A stretch of 43,880 bases of DNA. It comes from CAZGCA01 sp964524145. GTDB taxonomy: Bacteria; Hydrogenedentota; CAZGCA01. Both the position numbers and the translations under genes were made by a program. Below are positions 31,853-40,827 of this stretch, in pieces. The notes under the pieces are model-generated. The model was not told the DNA's origin. It worked only from the letters and a program-made list of their open reading frames with translations, and made no database searches. Position 1 is the stretch's first letter, and every line of letters starts with the position of its first letter. The stretch is taken from contig CAZGCA010000052.1 of the NCBI GenBank assembly GCA_964524145.1, forward strand, positions 1-43,880, in the 5' to 3' direction.

Positions 31853-31881
31853 TGTAGCAGTTAGCAAGCGTGTGGTATGCT
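31853..31881 (+). promoter_or_regulatory. Weak candidate promoter of the GH-like gene
   Basis: TTGTAG (31853-31858) and TATGCT (31876-31881) with a 17-base spacer precede the gene at 31957 by about 75 bases. Each box matches the consensus only partly. Confidence 0.3.
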
Positions 31882-31956
31882 GTCAGAAAGAGTCCGAAGG
31901 GGAGATGCTTCCCCAATGAGGACGACACAAGAGCCAAACACGGGAGCTGGAATTCG

Positions 31957-34527
31957 ATGCAGAGTAGACACATCCTGACACGTTTGAGTCTCGCCTTACT
32001 CACCTATACGTTGTTGGCGCATTTCGCTTTCGCCGAGGCGGCTAAGAGCCGGATTGAGCTGAGGTCGGGGTGGCGGTTTCGGGCGGACACGGAGAACGTG
32101 GGTGTTGCCGAGGGATGGCATACTTCGACCTGCTCTGACGATGGTTGGGCCGTGTTGGAGGCAGGCAAACGCTGGGAGGATCAGGGGTTTCCCGACGTGG
32201 ACGGGTACGCGTGGTACCGGCGATGGGTGGATGTGCCGGCGTCGTGGCGGGGAGAGAAGGCGTGGCTGGTTCTTGGCGGCGTGAACGACGCGTGCGTGGT
32301 GTTCTGCAACGGCGAGCGTGTCAACGCTTACGGCGACGACACGGAACTGAGCGTCAACTCGACACCTCTCATCGCCGAGTTGAGTTCCAGGATTCGGTTC
32401 GGCGAGACGAACCTCATTGCCATCCGGTGTTACGATTGGGGTGCGAGCGGCGGGTTGTGGCGGCTGCCGTGCGCGCTTACCACGGACCCTGCACAACTGC
32501 CTCTCGAGTCGTTCGCAGCATGTTACCCCGACTTCGAAAACAACAAACTCACGGTTGACGTCGACCTGACCGGGCTCGGCAACGAACGGCCCGAGACGAC
32601 GCTTCGTGCAGCGTTGTTCCGACGTGGCAGCAAACTCATCATCGCGAAACGCGCTGTGCAGCTCGCGTCCGACGAGAACGATGCGGCCGTGTCGTTTGAA
32701 GTTCCCGACGCAAAAGCCGGGTCGGCGTACCGGATCGAGGTTGCCGCGGAGAACCCAGAGGGCGAGCCAATCGCAGGCGTAGTCGCGTCGCTGGACGTGG
32801 AATGGGACGCGCGCGCGATCTGGCCCGGCGAGTATGCATCCCTGAACGTGCTCAACAACTTCGTCACGGAGTTGCTGAGTGTGAGCATCAAGGAATCAGG
32901 GCCGGCCAGCCATTCGTTTGCAAACCCTCGTGACGGGTGGGTGTTCATTTCGATCTCAGGGAGAGGCGACGCCCAAGACTCTTTACCTGAAGCTATACTC
33001 GACGACAGAACCGAGCCGCTTGTGTGGAGGCGGAACCCGGATACCGGCACGTTTGAAGCGATGCAGCGTCTCGGCGAAGGCGAGCACACGATCCGGGTCC
33101 AGGTGGACTTGCCCGCACAACTTGCTATCCGGACCATGCCCGAGATCGCGTTCTGTTACTACCCCAGTTCGCGGCATATCGCCGCGTTCCCCCCGTACGA
33201 TTGGGCATATGTCGAACGCCACGTTCTGCCGCACGTCAACACGCTGATAACGCGCAGCGCGGTTCCGCCGACCGAGTTCGACCAGTGGCTGCGCGAAGGA
33301 CGCAAGTGGATATCGAACGCGGGCTTGCCGGGGCTGAGCAGCAAGGAAGCTCCCGCCACCGACGACGTCTACGACTATTGGGCGAACAACGCCGGCGTTA
33401 CCGAACCCGGGTTCGGCGGTATTATGGTGGACGAGTTCCTCTGGTCGGGCATCGAGCATTACAAGGCGTGGGGTGACGCTGTCCGCCGGCTCGACGCGAA
33501 TCCGGGTTTCCGCGGCAAGACGTTTTACGCATGGTGCGGCGACCTGTTCAAACAGCAGCCAAGCCTCGAGTTCAGCCGTCTTCTCACCGAACTCGGGCAC
33601 CTGTTCTCGTGGGAGAAATACCTGCGCGAAGAGTCGACCCCCGAAAACGCGCGCCGGCGCATGGTGCGCGAGATGCAGCACCCGTTCGCACAATGGAAAG
33701 AGCTTATGCCGGGCGTCGAGCGTCACATGGTAATCTGTCTCGGCTACCTGAGCGCGCCGCCCGAATCGCTCAACCTGAATCCGGGCGTCGACTACCACGT
33801 CTTCCTCGACATGCAGTTCCAGCTGCTTGCCACCGAGCCCACGTTCTGGGGCTTGTACGGGATCATGGAGTATATGGCCGCGTACGCCGACGAGGAATCG
33901 ATACGCTGGGCGCACAAGCTGTTCCGGCACTATTGCATCGAGGGGAACCGCACCCGGCTGATCACCGACCCGTACGTGCTGCCTCATCTCGACAACCCGG
34001 ATTTCGCCGACGGACTGGAGGGCTGGCGCGTCGAGCCTGCCGAAACAAACAGTATCGACGCTAAACGGATGAGCGGGTTCAGCTGGTTGCAGGGCCGGTA
34101 CCCGAAGACCGCTGTAGGCGACAAGTCCTGCTGGATGAAACGGTCGACGAAAGAACCCAACCGCGTGCGCCAGACCATCCGGTCGCTCGACCCCGGTCGG
34201 CTCTATTCCGTGAAGCTGATCTCTGCCGATATCGGGCAGCTCGATACGAAACAGGCACTTGCGCTAAACATCAGCGTCGACGGCGCGGAACGATTGGACG
34301 ACTATTGTTTCCAGTTCCCCTACCCCAGCTGCTACTCCCACGAGGTCGAGCCCTTCAACCGGAACCATCCGGCATATTTCAACTTCCACCGTGTTGTGTT
34401 CCGGCCCAAGGACCGCACCGCAAGGCTTGTCATATCGGATTGGGCAAGCCCGGACGATCCCGAAGGCCCCGTCGGCCAGGAGACAGCGTTCAACTTCGTC
34501 GAGGTGCAACCGTTCCTCGAACCGTAG
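31957..34527 (+). CDS. Large secreted protein: sugar-binding N-domain, barrel-like centre, jelly-roll C-domain
   Basis: An 856-residue exported protein with signal peptide MQSRHILTRLSLALLTYTLL followed by AHFAFAEAAK. Residues about 35-165 form a GH2-type galactose-binding domain (SGWRFRADTENVGV, DGYAWYRRWVDVPASWRGEKAWLVLGGVNDACVVFCNGERV). A beta-rich linker leads to a probable TIM-barrel region at about 400-650 containing GFGGIMVDEFLWSGIEHY, whose Asp/Glu pair could be catalytic, and FRGKTFYAWCGDLF. The C-terminus (about 680-856) looks like a carbohydrate-binding jelly roll (LPHLDNPDFADGLEGWRVEP). I cannot assign a GH family. It is likely a periplasmic or surface glycosidase, or a binding protein. 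ATG at 31957 has GGGAG upstream; longer upstream residues precede the signal peptide and are rejected. Confidence 0.8.
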   Translation: MQSRHILTRLSLALLTYTLLAHFAFAEAAKSRIELRSGWRFRADTENVGVAEGWHTSTCSDDGWAVLEAGKRWEDQGFPDVDGYAWYRRWVDVPASWRGEKAWLVLGGVNDACVVFCNGERVNAYGDDTELSVNSTPLIAELSSRIRFGETNLIAIRCYDWGASGGLWRLPCALTTDPAQLPLESFAACYPDFENNKLTVDVDLTGLGNERPETTLRAALFRRGSKLIIAKRAVQLASDENDAAVSFEVPDAKAGSAYRIEVAAENPEGEPIAGVVASLDVEWDARAIWPGEYASLNVLNNFVTELLSVSIKESGPASHSFANPRDGWVFISISGRGDAQDSLPEAILDDRTEPLVWRRNPDTGTFEAMQRLGEGEHTIRVQVDLPAQLAIRTMPEIAFCYYPSSRHIAAFPPYDWAYVERHVLPHVNTLITRSAVPPTEFDQWLREGRKWISNAGLPGLSSKEAPATDDVYDYWANNAGVTEPGFGGIMVDEFLWSGIEHYKAWGDAVRRLDANPGFRGKTFYAWCGDLFKQQPSLEFSRLLTELGHLFSWEKYLREESTPENARRRMVREMQHPFAQWKELMPGVERHMVICLGYLSAPPESLNLNPGVDYHVFLDMQFQLLATEPTFWGLYGIMEYMAAYADEESIRWAHKLFRHYCIEGNRTRLITDPYVLPHLDNPDFADGLEGWRVEPAETNSIDAKRMSGFSWLQGRYPKTAVGDKSCWMKRSTKEPNRVRQTIRSLDPGRLYSVKLISADIGQLDTKQALALNISVDGAERLDDYCFQFPYPSCYSHEVEPFNRNHPAYFNFHRVVFRPKDRTARLVISDWASPDDPEGPVGQETAFNFVEVQPFLEP

Positions 34528-34544
34528 GTGGTGCCAACAGACCA

Positions 34545-34573
34545 TTGACGGGGACGACACTCCTGTGTAGAAT
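34545..34573 (+). promoter_or_regulatory. Promoter of the Gfo/Idh/MocA gene
   Basis: TTGACG (34545-34550) and TAGAAT (34568-34573) are exactly 17 bases apart, in the 103-base gap after the GH-like gene. Both boxes match the consensus at five of six positions. It starts a transcript that can cover the oxidoreductase and the two following secreted proteins. Confidence 0.6.
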
Positions 34574-34630
34574 GGGTTTCGTTTTCCTCATCACCAGCAT
34601 TTGACAGCAAGAAGGAGGGAATTGAGAATC

Positions 34631-35950
34631 ATGAGGAACCACAAGAAGACCACCAAGAAGCTTTCCCGGCGCGAGTTCCTGGGCGGCACTGTTACGGCAG
34701 CGACAGTACTGGGTTCGTGCAGCGTTGTCCCCCGGCACGTGCTGGGAGGTCCCCGCCAAACCCCGCCGAGCGAAAAGCTGAATATAGCCGGCATCGGGAT
34801 AGGCGGTCAGGGCAAAGGGGATATGGAGAACTGCCGGAGACATAACATTGTCGCGCTCTGCGACGTGGACTGGCGCAAAGCGGCGGAGACGTTCAAGCAA
34901 TTCCCCGACGCCAAACGATACAAAGATTTCCGGAAGATGCTGGACAAGCAGAAGGAGATCGACGCGGTCGTGATCGCCACGCCGGACCATACACACGCCG
35001 TGGCGGCCATGTGGGCGATCAAGATGGGCAAGCACGTCTACTGCGAGAAACCGCTGACTCATTCGGTCTACGAGTCGCGCAAGCTCGCCGAGGCCGCCCG
35101 TGAAGCGAACGTCGCCACGCAAATGGGTAACGGCGGTCAAGCCGGTGACGGGGTACGGGATCTGTCCGAGTGGGTCTGGGACGGGGCCATCGGTCCGGTG
35201 CGCGAAGTCCATGTCTGGACCAATAGACCCATCTGGCCTCAGGGAATCGAACGGCCTAAGCAAGTGCATCCCGTACCCGATTCGCTCGACTGGGACCTCT
35301 GGCTCGGTCCGGCCCCCGATCGGCCTTACAACCGCATCTACCACCCATTCAGGTGGCGCGGTTGGTGGGACTTCGGCACGGGCGCGCTCGGCGACATGGG
35401 CTGCCACGCGTTCCATCCGATCTTCAAGGTGTTGAAACTGGAACACCCGACAAGCGTCGGGGCCAGCTCGACCGCGGTGTTCGAGGATACCTTCCCTTCA
35501 GGCTCCGTAGTGAACTACCAGTTTCCTGCACGCGGGGATATGCCGCCGCTGAAGCTGACATGGTACGACGGCGGGTTGAAACCGCGTCGGCCGGACGAAC
35601 TCGAGGGGGAACTGGGCGAAGGCGGCACGCTGTACGTGGGCGACAACGGCAAGATATTGGACGGCAGCCTGATACCGGCATCGAGGATGCAAGAGTACCA
35701 GCCGCCGCCCAAAACGCTGCCCCGGTCGATCGGGCATTTCCAGGAGTGGTTCAGAGCATGCAAAGGCGGCGAACCGGCCGGCGCGAATTTCGATTTCGCA
35801 GGCATGGTGACCGAGGTCGTCTTGCTGGGTAATGTGGCGCTGCGCACGGGCAAGAAACTCGACTGGAACGGCACGAACATGCGGATCACCAACGTGACCG
35901 AGGCGAACGACCACCTCCGCAGAGAGTACCGTCAGGGATGGACATTGTAG
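34631..35950 (+). CDS. Tat-exported Gfo/Idh/MocA family oxidoreductase
   Basis: A 439-residue NAD(P)-dependent oxidoreductase with a twin-arginine signal (SRREFLGG at 12-19, then TVTAATVLGSCSVVP). The Rossmann domain has IAGIGIGGQGKG (52-63) and CDVDW; VVIATPDHTHAV and the CEKPL motif (138-142, catalytic Lys140) follow. The substrate domain contains the WDLWLGPAPDRPYN and WRGWWDFGTGALGDMGCHAFHPIF sequences typical of the secreted planctomycete/Verrucomicrobia subgroup. Export with bound cofactor suggests it acts on sugars in the periplasm, and the neighbours are secreted GH-like proteins; some homologues cleave glycosides by an oxidise-eliminate-reduce route. GGAGG lies 12 bases before ATG 34631. 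Confidence 0.93.
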   Translation: MRNHKKTTKKLSRREFLGGTVTAATVLGSCSVVPRHVLGGPRQTPPSEKLNIAGIGIGGQGKGDMENCRRHNIVALCDVDWRKAAETFKQFPDAKRYKDFRKMLDKQKEIDAVVIATPDHTHAVAAMWAIKMGKHVYCEKPLTHSVYESRKLAEAAREANVATQMGNGGQAGDGVRDLSEWVWDGAIGPVREVHVWTNRPIWPQGIERPKQVHPVPDSLDWDLWLGPAPDRPYNRIYHPFRWRGWWDFGTGALGDMGCHAFHPIFKVLKLEHPTSVGASSTAVFEDTFPSGSVVNYQFPARGDMPPLKLTWYDGGLKPRRPDELEGELGEGGTLYVGDNGKILDGSLIPASRMQEYQPPPKTLPRSIGHFQEWFRACKGGEPAGANFDFAGMVTEVVLLGNVALRTGKKLDWNGTNMRITNVTEANDHLRREYRQGWTL

Positions 35951-36027
35951 GGTATGTGACCCGTCTCAACCTGTGAGTAACGGGCCGTGATTCCATTGGG
36001 AATCAGCGTCAAACAGGAGGGCGAACG

Positions 36028-38424
36028 ATGGTGTTACGAGCTCGCAAGATCTGCTGTGTTATTGGCGCAGCCTCGATCTTACTCACAATTGGTGCGTGGC
36101 TGACACCGTACGCTGCTGCTGACGGGATCGATCTCACGAACGCCACTATAGTGGTCCGCGGGAACAGTGCACCTGTGGCGGAGCAAACAGCGGCCACCGT
36201 GCTGGCTGAGGAGGTGGAGAAACGCACCGGGATCCGATGGCCCGTTTCCACCAACTGGCCGAAAGGCGGTCCTGCAATTGCCGTAACCTCCGGCGCGGAC
36301 GAGACGTTGCACGGAAAAGCTGTGCCCAAGCGTTTGCGCACGACAAAACCCGATGGGTACGGGATCGCAACTGATACGTCTGAACCCGGAACCGTTGTGT
36401 GGATTGTCGGGTCGGACCCGCGAGGTGCCCTGTATGGCGTGGGTCGCGTGCTGCGCAACCTCGATTGGGATGATGGATCTGCGCACCTTTTCAAAGCCCT
36501 TAACCTTGTGACCGCGCCCGCGTATCCCATCCGGGGACACCAGCTCGGCTACCGCGCGCGGGCAAACTCCTACGACGCCTGGGATCCCGCGCACTACGAG
36601 CAGTACATCCGGGAACTGGCGTTCTTTGGCGCAAACTGTATTGAAAACATCCCATTTGAAGATGAGTCCCACAGCCCCGTCATGAAGGTTACACGGCGGG
36701 AGATGAACCGAGAGCTGGGTGCCATCTGCGAACGTTATGACATCGACTACTGGGTATGGACGCCCGCCACGGTCGACCTGAATGACGCCGAGCTTCGGGC
36801 CGCGCACCTGGACGAGCACGAAGCGTTCTATGCTAAGTGCCCGCGTCTCGATGCAGTGTTTTTCCCGGGTGGCGACCCTGGGAACAACCACCCGAAACTG
36901 GTCATGCCGTTTCTCGAAGACTTGTCCAAACGGCTTGCGAAACACCATCCGCAGGCAAGAATCTGGATTTCGCTGCAGGGTTTCAACGATGAGCGGGTGG
37001 ATTACTTCTATCGCTGGCTCGCAGAACACGAACCAGACTGGATGGGCGGTGTCGTCGCAGGACCGTCAAGCCCACCTATCCCGGAAACGCGTGCGCGGCT
37101 GCCCAAACGATATGGGTTGCGCCATTATCCCGACATCACCCACACGGTGCGGTGTCAGTATCCCGTGCCGTGGTTGGACCCCGCGTTTGCCTACACGCTG
37201 GGCCGCGAACCGATCAACCCGCAACCGCTGTATTACGCATGCGTACACAACCATTTCGCACCGTATACGGACGGCTTTCTCACGTATTCCGACGGCGTCA
37301 ATGACGACGTGAACAAGACGGTCTGGAGCGCTTTGGGGTGGAACCCGGCAACCGACGTTCGAAGCGTGATCATCGAATACTGTCGCCTGTTCTTCGGGCC
37401 GGAAGTGGTCGAGAAAGCGGCTGACGGCATCTTCGCGCTCGAACGCAACTGGGAAGGGGCGCTCGCCACCAACGGCGGCGTCGACGCCACCCTGGCCCTC
37501 TGGCAGGCGCTCGAAACGGAATCGCCCGGATTGCGGGACAACTGGCGTTGGCAGCTGTGTTTGATGCGAGCGTACTACGACGCGTATACGCGGCACCGGT
37601 TGATCTATGAAACGCAACTGGAACAGGAAGCGAACGCTGCGCTGGCGGAGGCGGAAACACTCGGCCCTGAAGCGTCGATGGACAAGGCGCTCGCTGTATT
37701 GAAACGGGCTGAAACGGAACCCTGTCGGCAACAGATTCGCACCCGTGTCGTCGAGCTTTGCGACGCCTTGTTCCAGTCCGTCGCTCTGCAAACCAGCGTG
37801 GAGAAGTATCATGCAAGCGGCTCGGAACGCGGCGCGGTCCTTGACTATCTCGATTACCCGCTCAATAACCGATGGTGGTTGGAGGACGAGATCGCGAAGG
37901 CGCGAGCGATGACGTCGGACGCGGAGAAACTCGCGCACTTGGACATGCTGTGCAGATGGGAGACTCCGGGACCGGGCAGCTTCTATGACGACATAGGGAA
38001 CGTGGCGAAATCGCCCCACGTGATCCGGGGTGAAGGAGTCAACACAGACCCGAATATGGAACGAAACCCGAATCCGGACTTCATGTGGTGGGACAGCGGT
38101 AGAAGCCGGGTGCGCCAGTCGTGGCCGAGCAAGATGGACTGGCCGCTGGGTTTGCGATACGACGCGCTCGATCCCGAGGCGACATACATGGTGCGCACGA
38201 CAGGATTCGGCGAATGCTTGTTACACGTCAACGGCGTTCGGGTGCAGCCCGTGGTGGACGGAAAGGAGATCGGCGAGCTCAAGGAGTTCCCTGTTCCCCG
38301 ACAGCTTTACAAAGACGGAACCATCGTGCTAACGTTCGACGTGCCTTTTGAACCGCACCTGAACTGGCGGGTCCAGTCGAGGCTATGCGAGGTGTGGCTC
38401 ATCAAACAAGAAGAAGAGAGGTAG
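36028..38424 (+). CDS. Secreted GH20/GH67-like glycoside-hydrolase family protein
   Basis: A 798-residue exported protein with signal peptide (basic LRARK, hydrophobic CVIGAASILLTIGAWL, cleavage near AAA-DG at 35). Residues about 38-150 form the GH20/GH67-type N-domain: AATVLAEEVEKRTGIRWPV, then VWIVGSDPRGALYGVGRVLRNLDW, the same sort of ending as in alpha-glucuronidases. A barrel follows: PAYPIRGHQLGYRARANSYDAWDPAHYEQYIRELAFFGANCIE and LDAVFFPGGDPGNNHP. A helical region (about 510-640) and a C-terminal binding-like part complete it. The exact family and catalytic residues are not certain. GGAGG lies seven bases before the ATG. It is 77 bases from the oxidoreductase and 60 before the next gene, so it is likely in one transcript. 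Confidence 0.82.
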   Translation: MVLRARKICCVIGAASILLTIGAWLTPYAAADGIDLTNATIVVRGNSAPVAEQTAATVLAEEVEKRTGIRWPVSTNWPKGGPAIAVTSGADETLHGKAVPKRLRTTKPDGYGIATDTSEPGTVVWIVGSDPRGALYGVGRVLRNLDWDDGSAHLFKALNLVTAPAYPIRGHQLGYRARANSYDAWDPAHYEQYIRELAFFGANCIENIPFEDESHSPVMKVTRREMNRELGAICERYDIDYWVWTPATVDLNDAELRAAHLDEHEAFYAKCPRLDAVFFPGGDPGNNHPKLVMPFLEDLSKRLAKHHPQARIWISLQGFNDERVDYFYRWLAEHEPDWMGGVVAGPSSPPIPETRARLPKRYGLRHYPDITHTVRCQYPVPWLDPAFAYTLGREPINPQPLYYACVHNHFAPYTDGFLTYSDGVNDDVNKTVWSALGWNPATDVRSVIIEYCRLFFGPEVVEKAADGIFALERNWEGALATNGGVDATLALWQALETESPGLRDNWRWQLCLMRAYYDAYTRHRLIYETQLEQEANAALAEAETLGPEASMDKALAVLKRAETEPCRQQIRTRVVELCDALFQSVALQTSVEKYHASGSERGAVLDYLDYPLNNRWWLEDEIAKARAMTSDAEKLAHLDMLCRWETPGPGSFYDDIGNVAKSPHVIRGEGVNTDPNMERNPNPDFMWWDSGRSRVRQSWPSKMDWPLGLRYDALDPEATYMVRTTGFGECLLHVNGVRVQPVVDGKEIGELKEFPVPRQLYKDGTIVLTFDVPFEPHLNWRVQSRLCEVWLIKQEEER

Positions 38425-38484
38425 CGTGGCAACGTGGTGGCACTAAGGTGGTGTACGGCGCATCTGCTCGGGAGGTCTCGTACC

Positions 38485-40827
38485 ATGGCATGCACGACGC
38501 GGACTGTCCTGCTTTCGTTTTTTGTGAGTTTCGCTATGCATAACCCTTTGGCAAGTGATGCGAACGCGGCGGAGACACTCGCGGAACTGGGATCTCGACT
38601 TGGTGCGGAGTCGAGAAAGGCCTACGAGGCGAGTCCGTATTCGGTTCTCTCGAAGGATTACTTCTCGCGGTTCAGCCGCGACCCTAATGCACGGGCCGGT
38701 CAGGGCGAAGTCGCGATTGACAAGACGTGGCGGATAGTCATCGCCGCCGACGCCGATCCCTTGTCCGAACGTATGGCCAACCATTTCGTGGATTTCCTGG
38801 ACCGGCGGATGGGGTTGAAGCTTCCCGTCGAAAAGAAGACGCCAGCCGAACTGGATCGGGCTCTGGAACGTGCCGTTGTCTTGGTCGCGCCGGGTGGCGG
38901 CGACGCGGAGGTGCCCGAGAGTTTTACCGTCACAGTAACACCGGGGAGAGTAAGGGTTCATGGCCGGGACTCGGCAGGCTTGCGGGACGGCATCGTCAAG
39001 CTCGTCGATCTAATCGGATTCCGCATGGCGCCTATCCTGACGGTTGGAGAACAAGTGTACAGGCCGCGGTTGAGGGTGCGGCTCGGCGCGGTCCCGAACC
39101 TCGGATCGTACCGCGACGTGGTCTTTATGGGATACAACGCAGCCTTTGTCGGTGGCGGCAGTCTTCACGCGTTGTCAACGTCCGACGCTATCCCCGAACT
39201 CACCGGCAGGCGGCAGGCAGGCAGCCTCGAAGCGGGAGCGAAAGCGGCCGAGGAGGCGCGTCGGTACGGTCTCAAAACCTACTGCTTCATCAACACGCGG
39301 CAGAAGTTTCCAAAAGACGATCCCGTGTTTGTCGCACATCCGGAGATACGCGGCGCGCTTACATGGAAGGCCGACGGCGAGTATGTGTTGTGTACGGAAC
39401 ACCCGCTCGTCCGGCGGTACCTGCGCGAAAGCGTCCGGGGCATCTTTCGCGCCGACCCCAAACTGGACGGTCTCGTGCTCATCATCGGCGGCGAAGGGTT
39501 CTACCACTGCTTCATGAGACCCTATGGCGTGAAGAAAGGCCATACGAACTGCAAACGATGCGAGGCCCTCGGCGCCGAGACCGTGGTCTCAAACCTCTGC
39601 AACTATCTGGCGGAAGAAGTACGGAAGATAAACCCGCGCGCCGAAGTTATCGCATGGCCGTATTCCGCCGAGCACGTCTGGTCGGCCGACGACGCGCAGT
39701 CGGCGCTTATCGAGCGGCTGAGGCCCGGTGTCGGCATCTTCACCGAGATAGAGAAGGACGAGTACGTGCAGAAACCCGACGGGGTAAACAAGCACATCTG
39801 GGATTACAGCATCGACCTCATCGGGCCGGGCGACCGCGCGATACGACAAGTCGAGGCGTGCAAGGCGGCGGGTATCTCGATCTACATGAAAAGCGAGCCT
39901 GAGCTGGGATTCGAGGCGCCGCGCCTGCCGCATATCCCGTGCATGGACCGGTGGGTTGCACGTGCCGAGGCGCTTGCATCGTGCGGCGCGGACGGCGCGT
40001 GGGTGTTCCCGGCGTTTCGACCTTGTTACGGTACCAGCGCGGCAGAGATCAACAAGTTCGTGTGGTGGGATCCTGTGCCCGACAAAGAGCAACTCCTACA
40101 ACGGTTCGCTGCCCGGCTGGCCGGTGAGCGGGCCGGCCCGCACGTGCGCAACGCCTGGAAACACGTCTCGGACGCGATCGACTTCTCGCCGGAACTCCCG
40201 TCGTACTATACCGGTCCTTACTATTTGGGGCCCGCGCAACCAATGTGCGCCGACCCTGACGCGAAGCTGCCCGAGGTGTTCTATGGTCGCTACCTGTTCC
40301 ACGCGGAGATCGTCGATGCGGACGGCCTGAAGCTCGAACCGACCTTCGTCACGTCACCCACAGGCAACGTGCCGGTCTTTGGAATGTACTATCGCCGGAT
40401 GGAAGAGCTGCTCAGACTCGCGGCCGACGAGATGGCTGCGGCGCGACCTCTGGTGCCGGAACGATGCCGCCTGATGTTCGACGCGGAAGATTCCCCTGTT
40501 CGGTGGTTCTACCATACCGCTCGAACCGAAGCGAACTTCTACGAATCCTGCCAATTGCGCGACCGGCTCCTGGCGTTTGCGGCTCAAGAGTCCAGGACAG
40601 AACACCAGATTGCCGACGCCCGCCGAGATTACGAAAGGTGGCGGGAGGTGCTGCTGGACGAGAAGGCAAACGCCACCGAGGCGTTACCCGTCATGGAATC
40701 CGATATGCGGCTGGACTTCTACTACGGCGGCGACCACAACTTCTCGCACGGAGCAGATATGATCCGAGCAAAGCTCGAAATCATCGATCACGAGATCAAC
40801 GAGTTTCTCCCTACTCTAGCCCCGTAG
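38485..40827 (+). CDS. Secreted GH20-like / DUF4838-like protein
   Basis: A 780-residue exported protein. The signal peptide runs MACTTRTVLLSFFVSFAMHN to about ANAAE (residue 30). An alpha/beta domain (about 75-200) with WRIVIAADADPLSERMANHFVDFLDRRMGLKLPVEKK leads to a barrel: VRLGAVPNLGSYRDVVFMGYNAAFVGGG, then IIGGEGFYHCF, and GHTNCKRCEALGAETVV, whose CxxC echoes the CKCDNC of the DUF4838 protein at 29445. It continues AEVIAWPYSAEHVW. A helical C-terminus follows. Catalytic residues are not assigned. ATG 38485 is used because GGGAGG stands about nine bases upstream; the earlier GTG at 38434 is a weaker choice. Its stop codon TAG is the second to fourth base of a REP element (40824), so the original C-terminus may have been replaced. 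Confidence 0.82.
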   Translation: MACTTRTVLLSFFVSFAMHNPLASDANAAETLAELGSRLGAESRKAYEASPYSVLSKDYFSRFSRDPNARAGQGEVAIDKTWRIVIAADADPLSERMANHFVDFLDRRMGLKLPVEKKTPAELDRALERAVVLVAPGGGDAEVPESFTVTVTPGRVRVHGRDSAGLRDGIVKLVDLIGFRMAPILTVGEQVYRPRLRVRLGAVPNLGSYRDVVFMGYNAAFVGGGSLHALSTSDAIPELTGRRQAGSLEAGAKAAEEARRYGLKTYCFINTRQKFPKDDPVFVAHPEIRGALTWKADGEYVLCTEHPLVRRYLRESVRGIFRADPKLDGLVLIIGGEGFYHCFMRPYGVKKGHTNCKRCEALGAETVVSNLCNYLAEEVRKINPRAEVIAWPYSAEHVWSADDAQSALIERLRPGVGIFTEIEKDEYVQKPDGVNKHIWDYSIDLIGPGDRAIRQVEACKAAGISIYMKSEPELGFEAPRLPHIPCMDRWVARAEALASCGADGAWVFPAFRPCYGTSAAEINKFVWWDPVPDKEQLLQRFAARLAGERAGPHVRNAWKHVSDAIDFSPELPSYYTGPYYLGPAQPMCADPDAKLPEVFYGRYLFHAEIVDADGLKLEPTFVTSPTGNVPVFGMYYRRMEELLRLAADEMAAARPLVPERCRLMFDAEDSPVRWFYHTARTEANFYESCQLRDRLLAFAAQESRTEHQIADARRDYERWREVLLDEKANATEALPVMESDMRLDFYYGGDHNFSHGADMIRAKLEIIDHEINEFLPTLAP

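Noticed and set aside
36079..38019. Long minus-strand frames opposite the GH-like gene at 36028
   Set aside because: Antisense shadows; the plus strand has a signal peptide and domain text throughout.
38727..39902. 391-residue plus-strand frame inside the 38485 gene
   Set aside because: Out-of-frame shadow rich in Arg/Gly; the overlapping true frame is consistent over 780 residues.
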